Shown: positions 9,374-18,740, counted from the first letter of the stretch. The stretch: DNA of 64,000 nucleotides from Lachnospiraceae bacterium (GCA_900753305.1 CAADYR010000171.1:27524-91523); one strand, 5' to 3'. The notes: generated from the letters alone by a model not told the origin. A program made the numbers and translations.

Positions 9374-11515
9374 GTGGAAAGAAAATCTAATATAACAATT
9401 TGGCAGTTACACCTTTTTGAAGGGCTTAATAAGGATATCATGGTCATGCAGAGAGATGAGGAGGAAATCTTTGATGATGCGATTCATGTTTTCTTTGAAA
9501 AAGAATACTATGATGCATATGTCAGCAAGGCAAAGAAATACAGTGAGCATCGTTATGCATACCATGAGGATAAGCTGGGAGAGGTTATTTACCAGATATT
9601 TGATGAGCAGATAACAGGACTGGTACTGCATATCAGTACACTGCAGAATGGTTCCAAGACTACTCTGTGTGATGAAAAATATCTGTCAGCAAAAGATTTG
9701 CGGGTGATGAAGGATGTAGTGGAATGTTTCCACTATATGTATAGAACTTCCATAGACAGATGTTCTAAAGAAGAGGCAGTAGCACATATGCTGACAAAAT
9801 CGGTGTTTATTATCGGTCAGCTCCCGGATTTCAGAAAGAAACCTGCGGAAGGCGAGAAGCAGACTTTTGAGATAATGACTATGAAGCGTAAAAAGGATGG
9901 AAGCCAGATCAAAGGTGAAAAGGATTACGATTATGAATCCTTAAAGGTATTCCTGACAGCAGAAAGTGCGATGCGTTATAATCCGGATAAAAAGCCTGTT
10001 AACAGGTACAAGCTTTCTTTGCTTGCACAGTTTGTAAAAGGACATTTTCAGGTGATTATCGAACCGCATCGAAATTATTGGCTGGAATTTGATCCGGCGA
10101 CTCTGGACATCAGTAATTACTTTACACCACCTGTATGGGATGAAGATAAGGTAAAAGCACGTATCAGAGAATTTGCCCAGATGGACGAGTTGTATATTCT
10201 GTTAGGAGTCAGAAACAGTGATTATAGAAGCTGTCTAGGTACTCCATTCCTGTTAAAGCTGGGTGAAAACAATATACAGATGTATTTGTTCGAACACTAT
10301 GAGGATGCAGTAAATTATTGCCTTGAGAATCCTGTGTTGCTTCCTGTATTTGATGGAGTCTATCCGATTGGCATTTTGAAGAAATCGGATAAACTGCATT
10401 CACTGCAGACAATATTGTCAGTCGCATCTAAGGTAGGCGTGACAGGTATCAATCTGGATATTGATACGATGCAGTCCATTAACTGCAAATTTTCATTTTT
10501 TGTAGATACAACAGGAATTGAGATTGATATGGAGAAATTCCTTTCAGCAGAAGAATGTAGTAAGCTGAAAGTAGAAAAAGATGGTAATGTAGCGTATCAT
10601 TTTGCGCCTGTATCTTTTGTTGATACGGAAAATCCTTATGCAGTCAGCAAGGAAAGACGCGAGGAACTGGTATCTCATCTGGATACAGATTATGATGAGG
10701 GTATCACGTATATGTCAGGCTGCACAACATCGGAAATGATCGTAATGCTGCAGGAGACAGGACGCAGATTTGATGCGGCGAGAACTGCGGAAGATGAAGA
10801 AAAGAAGAAACAGTATAACCGACTGATGAACAGAATGACAGTACCTTTGACAGAAGCATTGTGCGAGAAACCGTTTATCTTTACTTTGAGAGAAAATGAT
10901 GGTTCTTTTACACTGCGTAATCAGCTTGCCTACATGATCATTACCAATCGATTTGAAGGTGGTCGAAGTGGAGAAGGCAGACTGACTCCGGCCGGTATTG
11001 ATAATGAAAAGTTCATAGAACAGTTTGAACAGGCCAGTAAGGTTGCAGCAGTAACAGATGGACCGGATGTAATGTGTCTGGCAGATGTTCATCTGATGGG
11101 AGAAATAGCAAAACAGTGGAAGCATTCAGAGCCGCTTAGAGAAGAATTGATGATTTATCTGACTCAGGGGTGCGGATTATCCTACACAGAGGCACAGTAT
11201 TATTATAAACGTCTGAAATCTGACAGCAGCATTTTTGTAGAATTCACGTCAAGTGTCCGTAATGGTGAATATCCTCCTATGGGTATGATCACGGTTGACG
11301 GCTATACGGCAAAAAGGATAGCTGAAGAAAAGAATCTCAGTGTATTGCAGGCATATGATGCATTATTAGCATTGAAAGAACATCCAAAGGCAGGAATTGG
11401 AGAGGCTGTAAAAGAAGCAGAGACAATTTCTACAGAGGGTAAAGCGCAAACAGCAACTGAAGAGGAAAAGACCGAAGAGAAGAAATCATTCTTTGGTAAA
11501 TGGTTTAAGAAATAA
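9374..11515 (+). CDS. large cytoplasmic protein of unknown function (possible SseB-like segment)
   Basis: A 713-residue soluble protein starting with GTG at 9374. I do not recognise the family. Residues about 265-350 (LLGVRNSDYRSCLGTPFLLK, then LPVFDGVYPIGILKK) have the feel of an SseB N-terminal-type domain, where a short beta sheet is followed by 'LPVF'; this is a weak impression. About 390-420 resembles another small alpha/beta unit. The C-terminus (about 675-713) is a low-complexity Glu/Lys tail ending FFGKWFKK, a pattern seen in peripheral membrane-associating tails. There is no signal peptide. It follows the small acidic gene by 23 bases and ends the operon. Confidence 0.55.
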   Translation: MERKSNITIWQLHLFEGLNKDIMVMQRDEEEIFDDAIHVFFEKEYYDAYVSKAKKYSEHRYAYHEDKLGEVIYQIFDEQITGLVLHISTLQNGSKTTLCDEKYLSAKDLRVMKDVVECFHYMYRTSIDRCSKEEAVAHMLTKSVFIIGQLPDFRKKPAEGEKQTFEIMTMKRKKDGSQIKGEKDYDYESLKVFLTAESAMRYNPDKKPVNRYKLSLLAQFVKGHFQVIIEPHRNYWLEFDPATLDISNYFTPPVWDEDKVKARIREFAQMDELYILLGVRNSDYRSCLGTPFLLKLGENNIQMYLFEHYEDAVNYCLENPVLLPVFDGVYPIGILKKSDKLHSLQTILSVASKVGVTGINLDIDTMQSINCKFSFFVDTTGIEIDMEKFLSAEECSKLKVEKDGNVAYHFAPVSFVDTENPYAVSKERREELVSHLDTDYDEGITYMSGCTTSEMIVMLQETGRRFDAARTAEDEEKKKQYNRLMNRMTVPLTEALCEKPFIFTLRENDGSFTLRNQLAYMIITNRFEGGRSGEGRLTPAGIDNEKFIEQFEQASKVAAVTDGPDVMCLADVHLMGEIAKQWKHSEPLREELMIYLTQGCGLSYTEAQYYYKRLKSDSSIFVEFTSSVRNGEYPPMGMITVDGYTAKRIAEEKNLSVLQAYDALLALKEHPKAGIGEAVKEAETISTEGKAQTATEEEKTEEKKSFFGKWFKK

Positions 11516-11531
11516 ACATCGTAAAGTGTAT

Positions 11532-11567
11532 AAAGGAGATGAAAGTGGTGGACTTTCATCTCCTTTT
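11532..11567. terminator. intrinsic terminator, bidirectional
   Basis: A perfect 14-base stem (AAAGGAGATGAAAG / CTTTCATCTCCTTT) with a seven-base loop and T-rich flanks. It lies between the convergent large unknown gene and the Uma2 gene. Confidence 0.85.
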
Positions 11568-11590
11568 GTGCATTCAGTGATAAACCTGTG

Positions 11591-12355
11591 TTATACCAGA
11601 TCTTTTTCGATCCATTTTAGTATATTGGAAAAATCAATGGTCAGTTCTCCATGATAGATTCCTACAGGAACTGGCTGATCCAGACCGTAAATAACCGGGC
11701 AGGCTTCACTTTCAAAGAAATATACAAGAAGCTTACGCTGGGCATAATCCATAATCCAGTATTCCCGTACACCGGCGTTCATGTATTTGGATAGTTTTAA
11801 GGTATAATCTTTTCTTTTGGTAGAAGGAGAGATAACTTCCACGAGAAAATCAGGTGCACCGTAGATACCGAATTTTTTAATCTTGGAGGGGTCACATATG
11901 ATGCCTACATCCGGTTGAACCATGGTCTTATTATCACAGTCAAGCTGCACATCTACAGGAGCAATGAAGGGTCTGCAGTTTCCCTTGTGTTCCAGAATAT
12001 AATTAGCAATCTGTCGATAAATCTCACCCCCGATGGACTGATGATGGAAGGTGGGAGCTGACATATCATAAAAATACCCATCAATCAACTCTGCACGTTG
12101 TTCATCCGGCAATGCATAATAGTCGTCAAGAGTATAGCTGCCATTCCTGTCAAGCTGATAGGAAGCCTCTTCGCATACAGTAGATTTTTCAGAGAAAAGC
12201 TGTTCCAGTGCCTGTAGTGTGTCGTAACGGGGACTTTCCGTTTCTCCTGAGAAAATCTTCTGGATTGTACCAAGAGGCACTCCGGACAGGACAGACATCT
12301 GTGCATAGGTATATCCCTTTTCTTTCTTCTTTTCTTTCATCTCACTGATTGTCAT
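11591..12355 (-). CDS. Cro/C1-type HTH fused to Uma2 (DUF820) PD-(D/E)XK-like nuclease
   Basis: A 254-residue two-domain protein. Residues about 1-60 are a Cro/C1 helix-turn-helix (GYTYAQMSVLSGVPLGTIQKI). Residues about 85-250 are a Uma2/DUF820 restriction-endonuclease-like fold, with IDGYFYDMSAPTFHHQSI, VQPDVGIICDP, APDFLVEVISPSTKRKD and YWIMDYAQRKLLVY; the PDF-EV and K residues match the nuclease core. The ATG at 12355 is preferred over the longer reading because AAGGAGG sits eight bases upstream. Such proteins are abundant in Firmicutes and cyanobacteria with unclear roles; the HTH may give autoregulation or DNA targeting. Confidence 0.85.
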   Translation of the reverse strand: MTISEMKEKKKEKGYTYAQMSVLSGVPLGTIQKIFSGETESPRYDTLQALEQLFSEKSTVCEEASYQLDRNGSYTLDDYYALPDEQRAELIDGYFYDMSAPTFHHQSIGGEIYRQIANYILEHKGNCRPFIAPVDVQLDCDNKTMVQPDVGIICDPSKIKKFGIYGAPDFLVEVISPSTKRKDYTLKLSKYMNAGVREYWIMDYAQRKLLVYFFESEACPVIYGLDQPVPVGIYHGELTIDFSNILKWIEKDLV

Positions 12356-12497
12356 ATAGAGACCTCCTTCGTGACGTACATACATTCGATACTTCATATA
12401 TTTATTATAATAAGTATATACCCGAAAGTCAACCATAAAACAATATAAAATCAACCGTTTTAGATATAGATTTCCATATTATAACCGTTCCGTAAAA

Positions 12498-12845
12498 TCA
12501 TAAGGAGTGTTTTCGATACTGTGTAGGACTCATGCCGGTAAAGGAGCGAAATACGCGGACAAAATAGCTGACAGACTGATAACCGCAGGATTCAGAGATA
12601 GAAGCGACTGTATAACCAGAATACTTCAGTTCGTGCATGGCATGACGGATGCGCAGTTGATTAATATATTCTTTCGGCGTTGTATGCATTTTCTTCTGTA
12701 CGGCCTTGTATACATAGGTTTCAGAGATGCCGAGTGCAGTGCTGATATCCTTGACAGAATGGATCAGAGTGTAGTTGGCATTGATATATTCCAGAATATG
12801 ATCGGCTGCTTTGGGGCGGGAAGAAGTCTCGTATACCGACTGTTC
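12498..12845 (-). pseudogene. AraC-family regulator, 5'-truncated
   Basis: Only the C-terminal double helix-turn-helix remains: ADHILEYINANYTL begins it, then ISTALGISETYVYKAV and SISESCGYQSVSYFVRVFRSFTGMSP, ending in the canonical C-terminus. The usual 170-residue N-terminal sensor domain is missing. Recognisable protein stops near 12845, where sequence of the opposite-strand hydrolase fragment begins, so one deletion removed the 5' parts of both divergent genes. An open frame runs on to 12911 (137 residues), but its first part (MPAFPPVTVC...) is the antisense of the hydrolase. A free-standing DNA-binding fragment could in principle still be made. Confidence 0.75.
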
Positions 12846-12847
12846 AT

Positions 12848-13938
12848 ATTGTGGCAACGAACGCATCTTTTGCATCAAAAGGCATACGGTTACTGGAGGA
12901 AAAGCCGGCACATGGAGAAATCATAACACAGTTTCCCGATGGAAAATATCTGGTCTATGACTATACGCAGGGAACGATCAGAGGTATCCATTTTGGAGAA
13001 GATGATGGGGAGCGGGAGCACCTGCATCTGCAGATATTCTGAATCCAGAAGCAGTTGACTGTTTTATTCATCTGACACATGACTGTTATTATAAGGCATT
13101 GTCTGAGTATTTTGGTAATACGATCATTGCCTTTTTCACAGATGAACCATGTGCGCTGGGACGTAATGCAGGACAATTCAGAGAGTGGCTTCCGGGACTG
13201 GAGAAAGAAATCATGGCAGCAGGAGGCTGGATAGAAGATCTGGATGCAATATTTAATAGAAAAGAAAATGACATCGCTGTCATTTATCATAAATTAATAA
13301 AAAAGCATTTGAGAGAAAACTTCTACGCAAAGCTTTCCTGCTGGTGTGAGGAGCATGGTATCAGCCTGATGGGACACCCGGAGGCAAGTGATGATGTGGA
13401 AGAAGAATTGTATTTTCACATTCCGGGACAGGATCTCATCATGCGCAGAGTATCACCGGAGAGCGGTGATGTGTGACAATAACAGAGTGCCTTATGAAGA
13501 AGTAGCAGCACTGTATGAGAATCAGATATCATTCCATTATGTGCCGATAGCATTGATACCGGAGACTAAGGATGGCAGATTGTGTATACAGGGTTATACA
13601 TTTGATAAGGTATTGAATGTCATTGATGCTGATATCTCTGAAAAAATACACGGAATAAAGATTTATCAGAATACGCAGGCATTATTGCAGGACGTACTGC
13701 CGCACTGCAAGTACAGACTGGATGGGACGTGTCCTGCATTGCGAAGGGAAATATTGATAAAAGATAATGTAGAGATGATTCTACTGTGTAATGAAGGACA
13801 GGACAGATACCTGGATGGAGATACCACAGGGGATACATTATATCAGTATGAATCTGTGGAGTGGCGAATATAGCTGTGAGGAATCAGAAGGAAAGTATCA
13901 TGTGCAATTAGCAACGTTACAGATGCAGCTACTTATAT
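12848..13938 (+). pseudogene. large glycoside hydrolase (GH106 alpha-L-rhamnosidase-like), broken in at least three places
   Basis: The fragments read in order but in different frames. 12851-13010 gives ASFASKGIRLLEEKPAHGE. A one-base shift near 13010 moves to a frame running through YFGNTIIAFFTDEP, WCEEHGISLMGHPEASDD and FHIPGQDLIMRRVSPE. At about 13470 the frame changes again to VMCDNNRVPYEEVAALYENQ. A last shift near 13830 gives MNLWSGEYSCEE. FFTDEP, the GHP motif and FHIPGQD are features I associate with GH106-like enzymes acting on rhamnogalacturonan. Family assignment is from memory. The N-terminus and a long central part are gone, so no active enzyme is expected. Confidence 0.6.
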
Positions 13939-14465
13939 TAGACGGTAACAAAATAGGCAGACCTACGAAACATATCAGGGTATTTGACTGTTGCAGTGCT
14001 TATGGACATGGTATCACGATAGGAAGTGAGATGTCAGGCGGTGTGGAGGATGTGCGGATATGGGACTGTGACATGTCCAGTTCGCTATTTGGAATAGAGA
14101 TAAAAGGAACCTGGAAGAGGGGCGGGTATGTGAGAAATGTACACGCAATAGATTGTAAGGTGAGTAGAGTATTACTGCATTCAGTAGGTTATAACAATGA
14201 TGGTATTGCAGCAGATATACAGCCATATTTTGAAGACTGTTCTTTTGAGAATCTGAGCATCAGTGGGAAATATTACGACCACTATAAGGAAGAGAGAGGA
14301 TATTGCGATGCTATTGAGCTGATTGGTTTTGATGAACCGGGGCATGAGTTAAAAAATATTGTATTTCGTAATATCACAATAGGAATTCCAGGGGAAAGCC
14401 GCAGACAGAATATCTCGTTACAGTTATGTGAGAACATTATCTTAGATAAGATTACGTGTTTATAG
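13939..14465 (+). pseudogene. GH28 polygalacturonase-like, C-terminal half only
   Basis: Starts abruptly at about KIGRPTKHIRVFDCCSAYGHG and continues through ITIGSEMSGGVEDVRIWDCDM and FGIEIKGTWKRGGYV, then beta-helix rungs to a natural stop at 14463-14465. The GHG motif and the IKG element (position of the usual RIK) of GH28 are present, but the NTD and DD catalytic aspartates, which lie earlier in the family, are absent. It is joined in frame to the tail of the preceding hydrolase, so it is a deletion fusion rather than a gene with its own start. Twenty-one bases separate it from the GH105 start. Confidence 0.7.
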
Positions 14466-14486
14466 TGTGATAGGAGGAATGAGAAT

Positions 14487-15368
14487 ATGAGACCAATTGA
14501 ATATGCAAAAGCATCCATTGAGACAATGATGCGTACCTATGAAGCGGCCCAATTACCACCGGAAGGAAGATTTCATTATCATCAGGGAGTATTTTTGTCC
14601 GGCGTGTACAAGACTTATGAATTGTGCAAGGAAGAAAAGTATGCGCAGTATGTAAAGGATTGGGTAGATTCTGTGATCACTCCCCAGGGAGAAATTAAGA
14701 GTGCTGATATGGGACAGTTTGATGATATGCAGCCGGGAATCCTACTTTATCCGTTATATCAGAGGACCGGAGATAAAAAATATAAGAAGGTAGAATGGGC
14801 AGATCCTGAGACTGGATGTTCATCAGAGTTTTGGGGCAGAGCAATGGGATGGGTTCCCGTCGCACTTCTGGATGAGCTGGACTTCATTCCTCTGGAACAT
14901 GCAGGTAGAAAAGAGTTAGAGGAAATGGCAGTCAACCTGTTAAAGTCTCTTGTTGCTTTTCAGTCAGAGGAAGGACGATGGTATCAGGTCGTGGATAAAG
15001 GTGCAGATTCTGGTAACTGGCTGGAAAATTCCTGTAGCTGTCTCTATGTGGCAGCATTGTGCAAGGCAGTACGTAAAGGGTTGTTGGACAGGGAATATCT
15101 GAAATATGCGCAGAAAGGCTACGAAGCTGTAATTAACAGTCTTACATGGAAAGGTGTAGATCTGCTGGTATGCGATGTATGTATTGGAACGGGAGTAGGT
15201 AATTATGAGCATTATATTCACAGACCTGCCAGCACAAATGACCTTCATGGTGTAGGAGCATTTTTATTGATGTGTGAAGAGATGGAGCAGGTCATTGGTG
15301 AGAGTTTTCCTGATGGAACTCCCATTGACAGGTGGTTTTTCGATACCAGAATTCCCACATTGCAGTAA
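14487..15368 (+). pseudogene. GH105 unsaturated rhamnogalacturonyl hydrolase with internal deletion
   Basis: An open frame of 293 residues with a good start (AGGAGG before ATG 14487). The N-terminus and the motifs MGQFDDMQPGI, WADPETGCSSEFWGRAMGW and NWLENSCSCLYVAAL identify a YteR/YesR-type GH105 enzyme, which normally has about 370 residues. Between RTGDKKYKK and WADPETG (near 14793) roughly 65 residues that the family normally has are missing, including the segment carrying the catalytic aspartate (the WLDGLYM region). The C-terminus, past about 15302, runs into unrelated sequence belonging to the next fragment in another frame. It is probably inactive although it reads as an intact ORF. 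Confidence 0.75.
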
Positions 15369-15625
15369 CGTATTGGTGGCGGGTTTAAATTTACAGAATG
15401 CTCATTTCTGGACGAATCATCTGTATCAGTGTGATCATGTAAAATACTTAAATTGCAGAATATACAGCCCGGCATCTCCCATCAAGGCGCCAAGCACAGA
15501 TGCCATAGATATTGATGTATGCCATGATGTACTGGTGAAGAACTGTTATCTGGAGGTAAATGATGATTCTATTGTATTAAAAGGCGGTAAAGGGCCGTGG
15601 GCAGACACAGCACCTGAGAATGGTA
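15340..15625 (+). pseudogene. GH28 polygalacturonase-like, N-terminal/middle part only
   Basis: Reads PHCSNVLVAGLNLQNAHFWT, then APSTDAIDIDVCHDVLV, YLEVNDDSIVLKGGKGPWAD and stops being GH28 at about APENG. It retains the first two catalytic elements of the family (STDAID for NTD, and NDD), the opposite part from the upstream GH28 fragment. It has no proper start and is fused in frame to an Rpn-type nuclease sequence. The GGKGPWAD...PEN signature suggests a different GH28 subfamily from the upstream half, so the two pieces probably come from two paralogues. Confidence 0.7.
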
Positions 15626-16266
15626 TCAATGACAGGGCATTAAAAGGTTTGTTAGGCTCTTTATTACATATGCAACCGGAAGAAATCCTATTTGTAGAGA
15701 TTATGAATCCTATTGTGATTGGAGAAGCGATTCAGGATATGGAGTTCCGACTGGATATTAAGGCTGTGTTGAACAACTATCAACAAATAAACCTGAAAAT
15801 GCAGGTGGTGAATTACCATGATTGGCCTGAACGTTCAATTGGATATCGTACAGCACAGGATTTACAGTAGCAAGTTTGCAGTGAATGTGTTAGACTTATC
15901 ACATATAGAACTGGCAACGCAGGAAGATAAGGAATGGAATCTTGATTTCTGGGCGAGACTGTTTAAGGCGAAAACTTGGGAGAAAATAAAAATGATTGCA
16001 AAAGACGATGAATATTTTACAGAAGCTTCCAATACGTTATGTGATTTATATGCTGATTTTAATGTACGTGAAAGATGTAGAGATCGGGAAGATTATGAGC
16101 TGGAATAGAAATATCTGCATGATACGATAGCGCAGCAGAGTGACAAGATACTCCAACAGGAGAACATGCTTGCGCAGCAGGCAGAAGAACTGGAACAGTC
16201 AAGAAAAGACAGGGAAGAACTGGAGCGGAAAATAGAGGAGCTTACCAAGGAACTTGCAGCAAAATA
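15626..16266 (+). pseudogene. Rpn-family PD-(D/E)XK recombination-promoting nuclease / putative transposase remnant
   Basis: The N-terminal part DRALKGLLGSLLHMQPEEI, EIMNPIVIGEAI, EFRLDIKAVLNN and INLKMQVVNYHDWPER matches the nuclease core (the D...K and 'EMQV'-like motif). A deletion near 15850 drops about 60 residues and shifts the frame to SSKFAVNVLDLSHIELATQEDKE and DFWARLFKAKTWEKIK. A TAG at 16105-16107 interrupts the frame, which would otherwise continue as a Gln/Glu-rich coiled coil to TAA at 16264-16266. Its 5' end is missing. Such nucleases are multicopy in Lachnospiraceae and may have taken part in rearranging the locus. Confidence 0.7.
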
Positions 16267-16279
16267 AGAATGAATGGAG

Positions 16280-16310
16280 AGGCGGATTTGAAAACAATCC
16301 GTCTTTTTTA
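16280..16310 (+). terminator. intrinsic terminator after the graveyard region
   Basis: GGCGGATT, loop TGAAAAC, AATCCGTC, then TTTTTT. It insulates the intact GH74-GH31 genes from the decayed locus. Confidence 0.85.
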
Positions 16311-16394
16311 CTATATACATAGCTAAATAGTAATGTATTTTTTTAGCCTGTTCTGTTATAAAATAAGTGTAAATTGAGGACAGGAGGGTATCAG

Positions 16395-18740
16395 ATGAAA
16401 CAGATTCCTTATGAGTATAAAAATCTACCGATTCCCGGAGGCGGATATGTAACCGGATTCCTGTATCATCCCAGGCAGAAGGACGTTTTGTATGCGAGGA
16501 CAGATATAGGCGGAACCTACCGGTTTGATGCGAAAAATCAGAAATGGATCAGTCTTATTTCTCATGTAACAATGGAAGATTTGAGTGAGACATTTCCCAT
16601 TGCAATTGCACTTGATTACAACGCTCCTAATCGATTATACATAGCCTGCGGTGAAGGAGAAAGAAGCGGGAAGAATGGCGTTCTTGCGATTTCAGAAGAT
16701 TATGGAGAGCATTTCCACTACGAGGAGATTCCGGTATTTGTCCATGGCAATCTAAATGGCAGAGGAACAGCAGATAGATTATGGGTGGATCAGAAAGATG
16801 CGAATACTTTATACTATGCCAGTCAGCAGGACGGATTGTTACTCACTCATGATCTGGGACATACCTGGTCAAAAGTGACATCACTGTCAGAAAAATATCT
16901 GACCTTTGTTACACAGACAGGAGAGGCACTGATTGTAGGTACAGCGGGTGTGACAACAGGCACTGAGCAGATGAGAGGTCATAGTCTTTATATTTCTTAT
17001 GACAAAGGACAGCACTTTGAGCAGATGGCAGAGCCTGCAAGCAGAGTGATAGAGGGTTGCAAACGCAATGGTCTGGTAGCACAAAGATATGCAGTGGATG
17101 ACCAATATCTGTATGTGACATTTGCGTCTACAGGCAGACGTTCTTATGTTATTGAGAATGGCTACAGCTGTGACTCGGGAGATACAATTGATGGCAGGAT
17201 TGCCAGATATACTTTGCAGGCAGATGGTACGATAGGGGATTTTTTAGAGATTACGCCGGTAACTTCCAGTAATACAACCGGGGTGAATCTGCCGCAGACA
17301 GCAGTTGGAGAGGCATTGGACTTTGGTTTTTCAGGGATCAGCGTATCTGCACAGACTCCGGGACTTGTGGTGTGCAGTACGATTGTGAAGGATGATGGAG
17401 ACAGCATATTTCGTTCTTGTGATTATGGACAGACATGGCAGCAGATTCTCTATGATCTGAAAGAAGGTATTATGACATTCAGAGCGCCATATATGAGGCC
17501 AGAGTGCAATGGTGGTCACAATCTCATTCACTGGCTGAGCGATATGGTCATTAATCCATATGATGACAATGAAGCGTGGTTCAATTCGGGCACAGGTGTA
17601 TTCAGAACGAAGAATTTAAAAGATACACAGGCATGTGAATTTATGGACTGGTGTGATGGAATTGAGGAAACAGTGCACTTAAATGTGTACAGCATGCCAA
17701 AAGGAGAGGTACAGGTTGTGGATATCCTGGGGGATCTGGGAGGATTTGCCTTTACCAGTGTAGACAAGCCTTGCAGTAACTCTTTTGCAGATGCACAGGG
17801 CAACCGATATATTACCTGTATCAATGCGGATTTCTCTGATGTGGACCCCGATTGCCTTATTGTAACACCAAGAGGTAACTGGACTGGTAAGACAAAAGGC
17901 GGATTGATTCTGTCACACGATCAGGGACGTACTTTCAGAAGACTGCCAATGCCTTTTGGCTTATCAAAAGAATTGGATGAGGCGCTTCATTTCATAGAGT
18001 GTCCGAATGTGAACTCCGGCTGGGTAGCATTGTCTCCTGATACGAAGCATATTGTGTGGTCTGTTGCAGATGGCATTGATCTTCCAATTAGCAGGCTGTT
18101 AGTAAGTCATGATAGTGGAGAGACATTTTCTTCTGGAAAAGTCTATGACTTACAGGGCAGTCAGGTGACAAAGGGCAGACTCAAAGTATTTGCAGACAGA
18201 ACGGACAGCAGTCTTTTCTATGGATGGGGAGATCATTCCGATTTCTATATCAGCCATGACAGTGGCAGTACATATCATCAGTATCAGTTACCGGATGAGT
18301 TTCCTGTTGTGAATTTTGGCTTGATTGATTGTGCAAATAGAACGGAAATACGTGGAGAAACGGGCAAGACAGGTACTTTCTATATTGCAACAGGACAAGG
18401 CGGTTTATGGAAACTGATCTATACACCGGATAAAGATACAGTGACCTTGCGCAAGCTGTCAGGAGATGGTGATGCCATTTATCGTATGGGGTTGGGACTT
18501 GGGGCACCTGATGCGGATTATTATAAGGATAGTAAGGCAATTTACTGTAACGGTATCATAAATGGAGAATATGGTTTCTATCGGAGCCTGGATGATGGTG
18601 CCAGCTTTGAACGGCTCAATACTGACAGGCAGATGTACGGTGAGATCAATAGTATAGATGGAGACTGTAGAGTGTTTGGCAGATTTTATCTGGCAACAGG
18701 CTCCAATGGAATAAAATATGGAAGTATACAAAAACCGTAA
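16395..18740 (+). CDS. GH74 xyloglucanase-type glycoside hydrolase, cytoplasmic
   Basis: A 781-residue two-propeller protein. The opening GGGYVTGFLYHPRQKDVLYARTDIGGTYRFD is the GH74 hallmark and holds one catalytic aspartate (RTDIGG). The second, in GDLGGF, follows GIEETVHLNV in the middle of the protein as expected. Many BNR/Asp-box loops (SEDYGEHF, SHDQGRTF, SHDSGETF, SLDDGASF) mark the propeller blades. There is no signal peptide, so it probably cuts imported xyloglucan oligosaccharides. ATG 16395 is chosen because AGGAGGG lies six bases before it; a TTG at 16374 is less likely. GH31 follows as a partner. Endo versus exo mode cannot be told by eye. Confidence 0.85.
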   Translation: MKQIPYEYKNLPIPGGGYVTGFLYHPRQKDVLYARTDIGGTYRFDAKNQKWISLISHVTMEDLSETFPIAIALDYNAPNRLYIACGEGERSGKNGVLAISEDYGEHFHYEEIPVFVHGNLNGRGTADRLWVDQKDANTLYYASQQDGLLLTHDLGHTWSKVTSLSEKYLTFVTQTGEALIVGTAGVTTGTEQMRGHSLYISYDKGQHFEQMAEPASRVIEGCKRNGLVAQRYAVDDQYLYVTFASTGRRSYVIENGYSCDSGDTIDGRIARYTLQADGTIGDFLEITPVTSSNTTGVNLPQTAVGEALDFGFSGISVSAQTPGLVVCSTIVKDDGDSIFRSCDYGQTWQQILYDLKEGIMTFRAPYMRPECNGGHNLIHWLSDMVINPYDDNEAWFNSGTGVFRTKNLKDTQACEFMDWCDGIEETVHLNVYSMPKGEVQVVDILGDLGGFAFTSVDKPCSNSFADAQGNRYITCINADFSDVDPDCLIVTPRGNWTGKTKGGLILSHDQGRTFRRLPMPFGLSKELDEALHFIECPNVNSGWVALSPDTKHIVWSVADGIDLPISRLLVSHDSGETFSSGKVYDLQGSQVTKGRLKVFADRTDSSLFYGWGDHSDFYISHDSGSTYHQYQLPDEFPVVNFGLIDCANRTEIRGETGKTGTFYIATGQGGLWKLIYTPDKDTVTLRKLSGDGDAIYRMGLGLGAPDADYYKDSKAIYCNGIINGEYGFYRSLDDGASFERLNTDRQMYGEINSIDGDCRVFGRFYLATGSNGIKYGSIQKP

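Noticed and set aside
13388..13873. 161-residue ORF considered as a separate gene
   Set aside because: Its first 27 residues are an out-of-frame reading of the hydrolase fragment; the rest continues the same broken GH106-like gene.
13939..15625. Circular permutation or circular-intermediate integration as the cause of the swapped GH28 halves
   Set aside because: Kept only as an alternative. The two halves carry different subfamily signatures, and no repeated ends or integrase were seen.
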